A stretch of 8,172 nucleotides of DNA. It comes from Chloroflexota bacterium. GTDB taxonomy: Bacteria; Chloroflexota; Limnocylindria; Limnocylindrales; CSP1-4. The DNA is taken from positions 1 through 8,172 of the forward strand of contig JAJYGO010000444.1 in assembly GCA_021785115.1 (NCBI GenBank), read 5' to 3'. Under the pieces are notes generated by a model. The model was not told the origin of the DNA. It made no database searches and worked only from the letters and a program-made list of their open reading frames with translations. Shown here piece after piece: positions 6,054 through 8,172 of the stretch; positions within the stretch are counted from its first letter, which is position 1; each line of letters begins with the position of its first letter. The translations under genes were made by a program, and so were the position numbers.

Positions 6054-6520
6054 CCGGGTGACGAGGCGCGGCTCGAGCGCGCGAGTACCGACCAGAACAA
6101 GCCACGGAAGGATCCTGGCGGCGGCCATCGGGATCACTCCGCCCACGATGAAACAGGGCACGGGCGTGATGGGCGCTGCCGTGCAGAGGCCGACAGGCTC
6201 CAGCACGCGCGCGATCGGTCCACCTCCACGTGCCTTGGGGACAGCGATCGAAACCTACCGCCGGCGGGGGGTACTGAGCGGGCCACACTCGCGGTCGTCG
6301 AGGCCCTATTCCGCGACGGTTCCACGCCCGCTGAAGGTCGCTGAGCTCGGACCCCAGAAGACCCATGACCGGCGGCGCTAAGGGTGGAGCCGATAAAGAG
6401 CCGCCCGGACGTAGTCGAGACGCGGACTATGGTCGACGCTCGCGCTTCAAGTGGGTGGTCGGGACGGGCGAAAGCACGGATCCGTAGGCGGCGCAGCCCT
6501 CTCTGCGCCCGCGGAGCGCT
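6054..6520. other. 467-bp stretch without a supported gene
   Basis: Several frames are open on both strands, as expected for G+C-rich DNA, but none has a ribosome site, a recognisable domain or a clear coding bias. The frame of the preceding HTH-like gene continues without a stop from its TAG to TGA at 6342-6344. By hand count its third-position G+C (about 72 percent) is below its first-position G+C (about 79 percent), which argues against an active high-GC gene. No tRNA, array or strong terminator was seen. It may hold decayed sequence or an element boundary. Confidence 0.5.
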
Positions 6521-6745
6521 GTGGAAACCGCAGCTGACCAGTTCGCACAGGAAGCTGAGACGGCGGTTGCTCTCGCCTTGCGCTGCACAGGGCGTCGCCA
6601 ACGCGATCCCGAACGGCTGTTCGAATGGATCGAACTGGGCGATAATGCGGGTGCACTCGGCTCGACGGACGGACTGTCAGATTCACTAGGTGACAGTGGT
6701 ACCGTGACCGTCCGCGTGAGGAGGCCCGCGAATGATCGAGGCTGA
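6521..6745 (+). CDS. Possible small protein upstream of the toxin-antitoxin pair (74 aa)
   Basis: A GTG-started frame gives an acidic, alanine-rich protein (METAADQFAQEAETAVALAL, later PERLFEWIELGD) that reads more like a real protein than the serine- and arginine-rich alternatives on both strands. GGAG lies four bases before the GTG. The weakness is its end: the last third runs through the candidate operator and ribosome site of the next gene and overlaps that gene by 14 bases. It may be a short real gene, the remnant of one, or chance. No family is recognised. Confidence 0.28.
   Translation: METAADQFAQEAETAVALALRCTGRRQRDPERLFEWIELGDNAGALGSTDGLSDSLGDSGTVTVRVRRPANDRG
6641..6646 (+). promoter_or_regulatory. 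Possible -10 box for the toxin-antitoxin operon
   Basis: GATAAT matches the -10 consensus at five of six positions and lies 86 bases upstream of the antitoxin ATG. A matching -35 box is not evident (TTCGAA at 6620-6625 has a 15-bp spacer and a poor match). If used, the leader would contain the palindrome at 6689-6709, and the 74-aa frame would lose its start. Confidence 0.25.
6689..6709. promoter_or_regulatory. Imperfect palindrome, candidate operator of the toxin-antitoxin pair
   Basis: The 21-bp site begins GGTGACAGT and ends ACCGTGACC. Seven of ten base pairs around the centre at 6699 are symmetric. GTGACAGT (6690-6697) also recurs as GTGACCGT (6704-6711), so it may be read as two direct half-sites 14 bp apart. 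It ends 22 bases before the antitoxin ATG and just ahead of its ribosome site. Antitoxins usually bind their own promoter region, so this is a sensible autoregulatory site, though no binding is shown. Confidence 0.4.
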
Positions 6746-7397
6746 AGAGCCGATCTACACGCTCGCGGAAGCGGCGCGGTACGTCGCGTCGTCGGCGCAA
6801 ACGATCGCACGCTGGCGCGCGGGCTACTCATTCCCGACGCGGACGGGACGAGGCCAGTCGAGCCAGCTGACGAGCGGGGCCACGAGCGGCAGGCTCTCGT
6901 TCACGGACCTGCTCGAAGTCGCAGTCGTGGCTGCTGCCCGAAAAGCAAACATCCCGATGCGCGCGGTCCGTCGGGCGATCGACGCTGCCAAGGACATCTA
7001 CAACGTCGAGCAGCCGCTCGTGCAGATCAGGTTCAAGCACGACGGGCGCGAGATCTTCACCCAGGAGCTGGAGGAGGGCGGTCGTGACCGGTTCGTGAAC
7101 CTGTCGCGCCGCGGCCAGATTGCCTGGCAGCACATAGAGGACGTCCTGCAGAACCTCGACTACAACGGCGACGGCATCGCCTATCGCTGGTGGCCGGCGG
7201 GGCACGACGAGCCGATCGTCATCGATCCCCGCGTATCCTTCGGCCGTCCGTACGTGTTCAGGCGGGGGGTCAGCACGGACGCAGTCCGCAGCCGGTTCCG
7301 CGCCGGTCAGTCGCTCGACGATATCGCCGACGATCTCAGCATGTCGGTCCCCGAAGCCGAGGCCGCCCTCCGATTCGAGATGCCTGAAGCGGCGTGA
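6732..7397 (+). CDS. VapB45-like antitoxin with MerR-like N-terminus and DUF433 domain
   Basis: The N-terminal part (about 7-80) resembles a MerR-type winged helix (YTLAEAARYVASSAQTIARW, then LSFTDLLEVAVVAAARK) and probably binds DNA. The C-terminal part (about 158-216) is a DUF433 domain: EPIVIDPRVSFGRPYVF, GVSTDAVRSRFRAGQSLDDIADDLSM, then EAEAALRFE. The central part is less typical. The size (221 aa) and order resemble M. tuberculosis VapB45 (Rv2018), which pairs with the PIN-like toxin VapC45. GAGGAGG stands seven bases before the ATG. The stop overlaps the toxin start as GTGA, coupling the two. It is expected to bind and neutralise the toxin and to repress its own operon; the upstream palindrome is a candidate target. 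Family assignment is firm for DUF433, less so for the exact subfamily. Confidence 0.88.
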   Translation: MIEAEEPIYTLAEAARYVASSAQTIARWRAGYSFPTRTGRGQSSQLTSGATSGRLSFTDLLEVAVVAAARKANIPMRAVRRAIDAAKDIYNVEQPLVQIRFKHDGREIFTQELEEGGRDRFVNLSRRGQIAWQHIEDVLQNLDYNGDGIAYRWWPAGHDEPIVIDPRVSFGRPYVFRRGVSTDAVRSRFRAGQSLDDIADDLSMSVPEAEAALRFEMPEAA

Positions 7398-7792
7398 GGT
7401 TGTTCGTCGACCGAGATCTCGGCAAGCGCCTGCCAAGAGCCCTGCAGACGGTCGGTCAGGACGCGACGGCGCACATCGAACGATATCCCAGAGCGGACGC
7501 GGAGACGGTCGAGGATCGGGCCTGGATCCATGAGGCCGCGACCCGCGATGAGTTGATCCTCACCCGCGACGGCGGCGTGAGAAGGCGCGATGTCGAGATC
7601 GCCGCGATCGCTGCGGCGCGAGCCCGGTGCATCGTGCTGGAGACGGGGAACGCAACGCCGTTCGTTTATCTGCGGGCGGTGATGATCGCCTGGCCGAAGA
7701 TCGAGCGGCTGGTTGCAGACCAGGCGCCGCCGTGGGTGTACGGGCTCAATAGGGACGGTCGGCTCGTGTGCCGGTACCCTCGGCCGCAGTAA
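7394..7792 (+). CDS. VapC45-like PIN-domain toxin (predicted ribonuclease)
   Basis: This 132-aa protein has the layout of the VapC45/DUF5615-type PIN-like fold. It opens with the beta strand LFVDRDLGKRLPRAL (D6, D8), has an acidic pair with helix in VEDRAWIHEAA (E40, D41), and then the strand-end LILTRDGGVRRRD (D59, R63 to R65). These acidic residues would hold the metal at the active site. The family acts as Mg-dependent RNases; the RNA target cannot be read from the sequence. Length is close to VapC45 (Rv2019, 138 aa). It starts at GTG 7394, overlapping the antitoxin TGA by the GTGA arrangement typical of these pairs. Nothing suggests truncation, so the toxin is likely intact and kept in check by the antitoxin. 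Confidence 0.85.
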   Translation: MRLFVDRDLGKRLPRALQTVGQDATAHIERYPRADAETVEDRAWIHEAATRDELILTRDGGVRRRDVEIAAIAAARARCIVLETGNATPFVYLRAVMIAWPKIERLVADQAPPWVYGLNRDGRLVCRYPRPQ

Positions 7793-7795
7793 AGG

Positions 7796-7818
7796 CGAGA
7801 CCTGAGGCTTCCGTCTCG
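7796..7818 (+). terminator. Weak hairpin after the toxin gene
   Basis: CGAGAC (7796-7801) can pair with GTCTCG (7813-7818) across an 11-base loop, four bases after the toxin stop. The stem is short and no T-run follows, so it is at best a weak terminator or a transcript-end stabiliser. I see nothing else in the 184-bp gap up to the next gene. Confidence 0.25.
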
Positions 7819-7976
7819 GCTGACCACAACAAATGCCAGCACCATCTGCCGATCTGACCGCCGTTGCTTCCGCCGCGTACGCCACGCGCTAGCCGGCCGC
7901 TATCCCCGCGCCGTCCGGGCAACGCACCGCCGGCCGACCTGGGGACGCGACGACCCGGCGACCCGGCCCCCGGTTC

Positions 7977-8172
7977 CTAGACCCCGATGGCATCTGCCAC
8001 ATCCCGCCACGCGCGATCTTCGACACCCTCCAAGCGTCTGAGGTACGTCGTGGTGACGGCCAATGACGAGTGGTCGAGGAACGCCGACACGGCTTCGATC
8101 GTCTCCCCAGCGTCGCGCCGTAACTTTGCGGCCGAGTGTCGGAGGACGTGTAACCCGGTCGGTGTCATACCC
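7977..8172 (-). CDS. Tyrosine recombinase (phage-integrase family), C-terminal catalytic part, cut by the window edge
   Basis: Only the last 65 or so residues are visible; the gene continues past the right end, and the ATG at 8168 is probably an internal methionine. The catalytic pattern of the family is clear: HVLRH supplies the HxxR motif, followed by FLDHSSLAVTTTYL, which contains the second His and, nine residues on, the nucleophilic Tyr, the standard spacing. The tail ends AWRDVADAIGV before TAG. It would cut and rejoin DNA through a 3'-phosphotyrosine link. It is a different mechanism from the serine recombinase at the left, so it likely belongs to another element or a second integration module. 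Whether the full gene is intact cannot be seen. Confidence 0.88.
   Translation of the reverse strand, partial: GMTPTGLHVLRHSAAKLRRDAGETIEAVSAFLDHSSLAVTTTYLRRLEGVEDRAWRDVADAIGV

Noticed and set aside
6233..6241. CCTTGGGG, similar to the tRNA-Glu 3' end, as a possible right attachment site
   Set aside because: Only eight bases agree and the T-arm sequence is missing, so this is expected by chance in G+C-rich DNA.
6134..6601. 155-aa minus-strand frame in the gene-poor stretch
   Set aside because: It is Ser/Arg/Pro-rich, has no ribosome site or domain, and partly mirrors the better-looking 74-aa plus-strand frame.
7307..7885. 192-aa minus-strand frame over the toxin-antitoxin pair
   Set aside because: It is antisense to DUF433 and PIN-like domains that are recognisable on the plus strand and has no motif of its own.
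1..8172. CRISPR array, insertion sequence ends, riboswitches
   Set aside because: No regularly spaced repeats, no transposase with terminal inverted repeats and no recognisable riboswitch core were seen when reading the window.

Overview
The window is G+C-rich, roughly two thirds by eye. It looks like bacterial chromosome carrying an integrated mobile element and accessory genes. Codon use, GTG and TTG starts, a possible near-leaderless promoter and a tRNA without an encoded CCA end would fit a high-GC phylum such as Chloroflexota or Actinomycetota. The sequence alone does not settle the taxonomy.

Layout from left to right. A complete tRNA-Glu(UUC) gene lies on the plus strand at 109-182. 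Against it, on the minus strand, runs a tightly packed operon, read from right to left. It starts with an unrecognised 186-aa protein (4763-5323). Next come an 849-aa Prim-Pol/DUF3987 replication protein (2217-4766), a 120-aa protein with a TubC-N-like start and a zinc-ribbon tail (1858-2220), and a 67-aa acidic protein (1658-1861). Last is a 500-aa large serine recombinase (156-1658). Every start codon in the chain overlaps the stop codon of the gene before it. The recombinase reads into the tRNA gene, so its last eight residues and its stop codon lie inside the 3' half of tRNA-Glu. The tRNA is therefore the likely attachment site and the left border of the element.

A 225-aa helix-turn-helix-like protein (5376-6053) is transcribed away from the operon across a 52-bp AT-richer gap with overlapping -10-like boxes. 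A stretch without a convincing gene follows (6054-6520). Then comes a toxin-antitoxin pair resembling VapB45-VapC45: a DUF433 antitoxin with a MerR-like N-terminus (6732-7397) and a PIN-like toxin (7394-7792), with an imperfect palindrome upstream that could be the operator. At the right edge the C-terminal catalytic part of a tyrosine recombinase enters on the minus strand (7977-8172). It suggests a second integration module or an island built from several elements.

Together the left two thirds look like a compact, non-conjugative integrative element with a divergent candidate regulator, a replication protein, small accessory proteins and an integrase at the attachment site. No conjugation or capsid genes are visible. 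Its right end was not found in the window.
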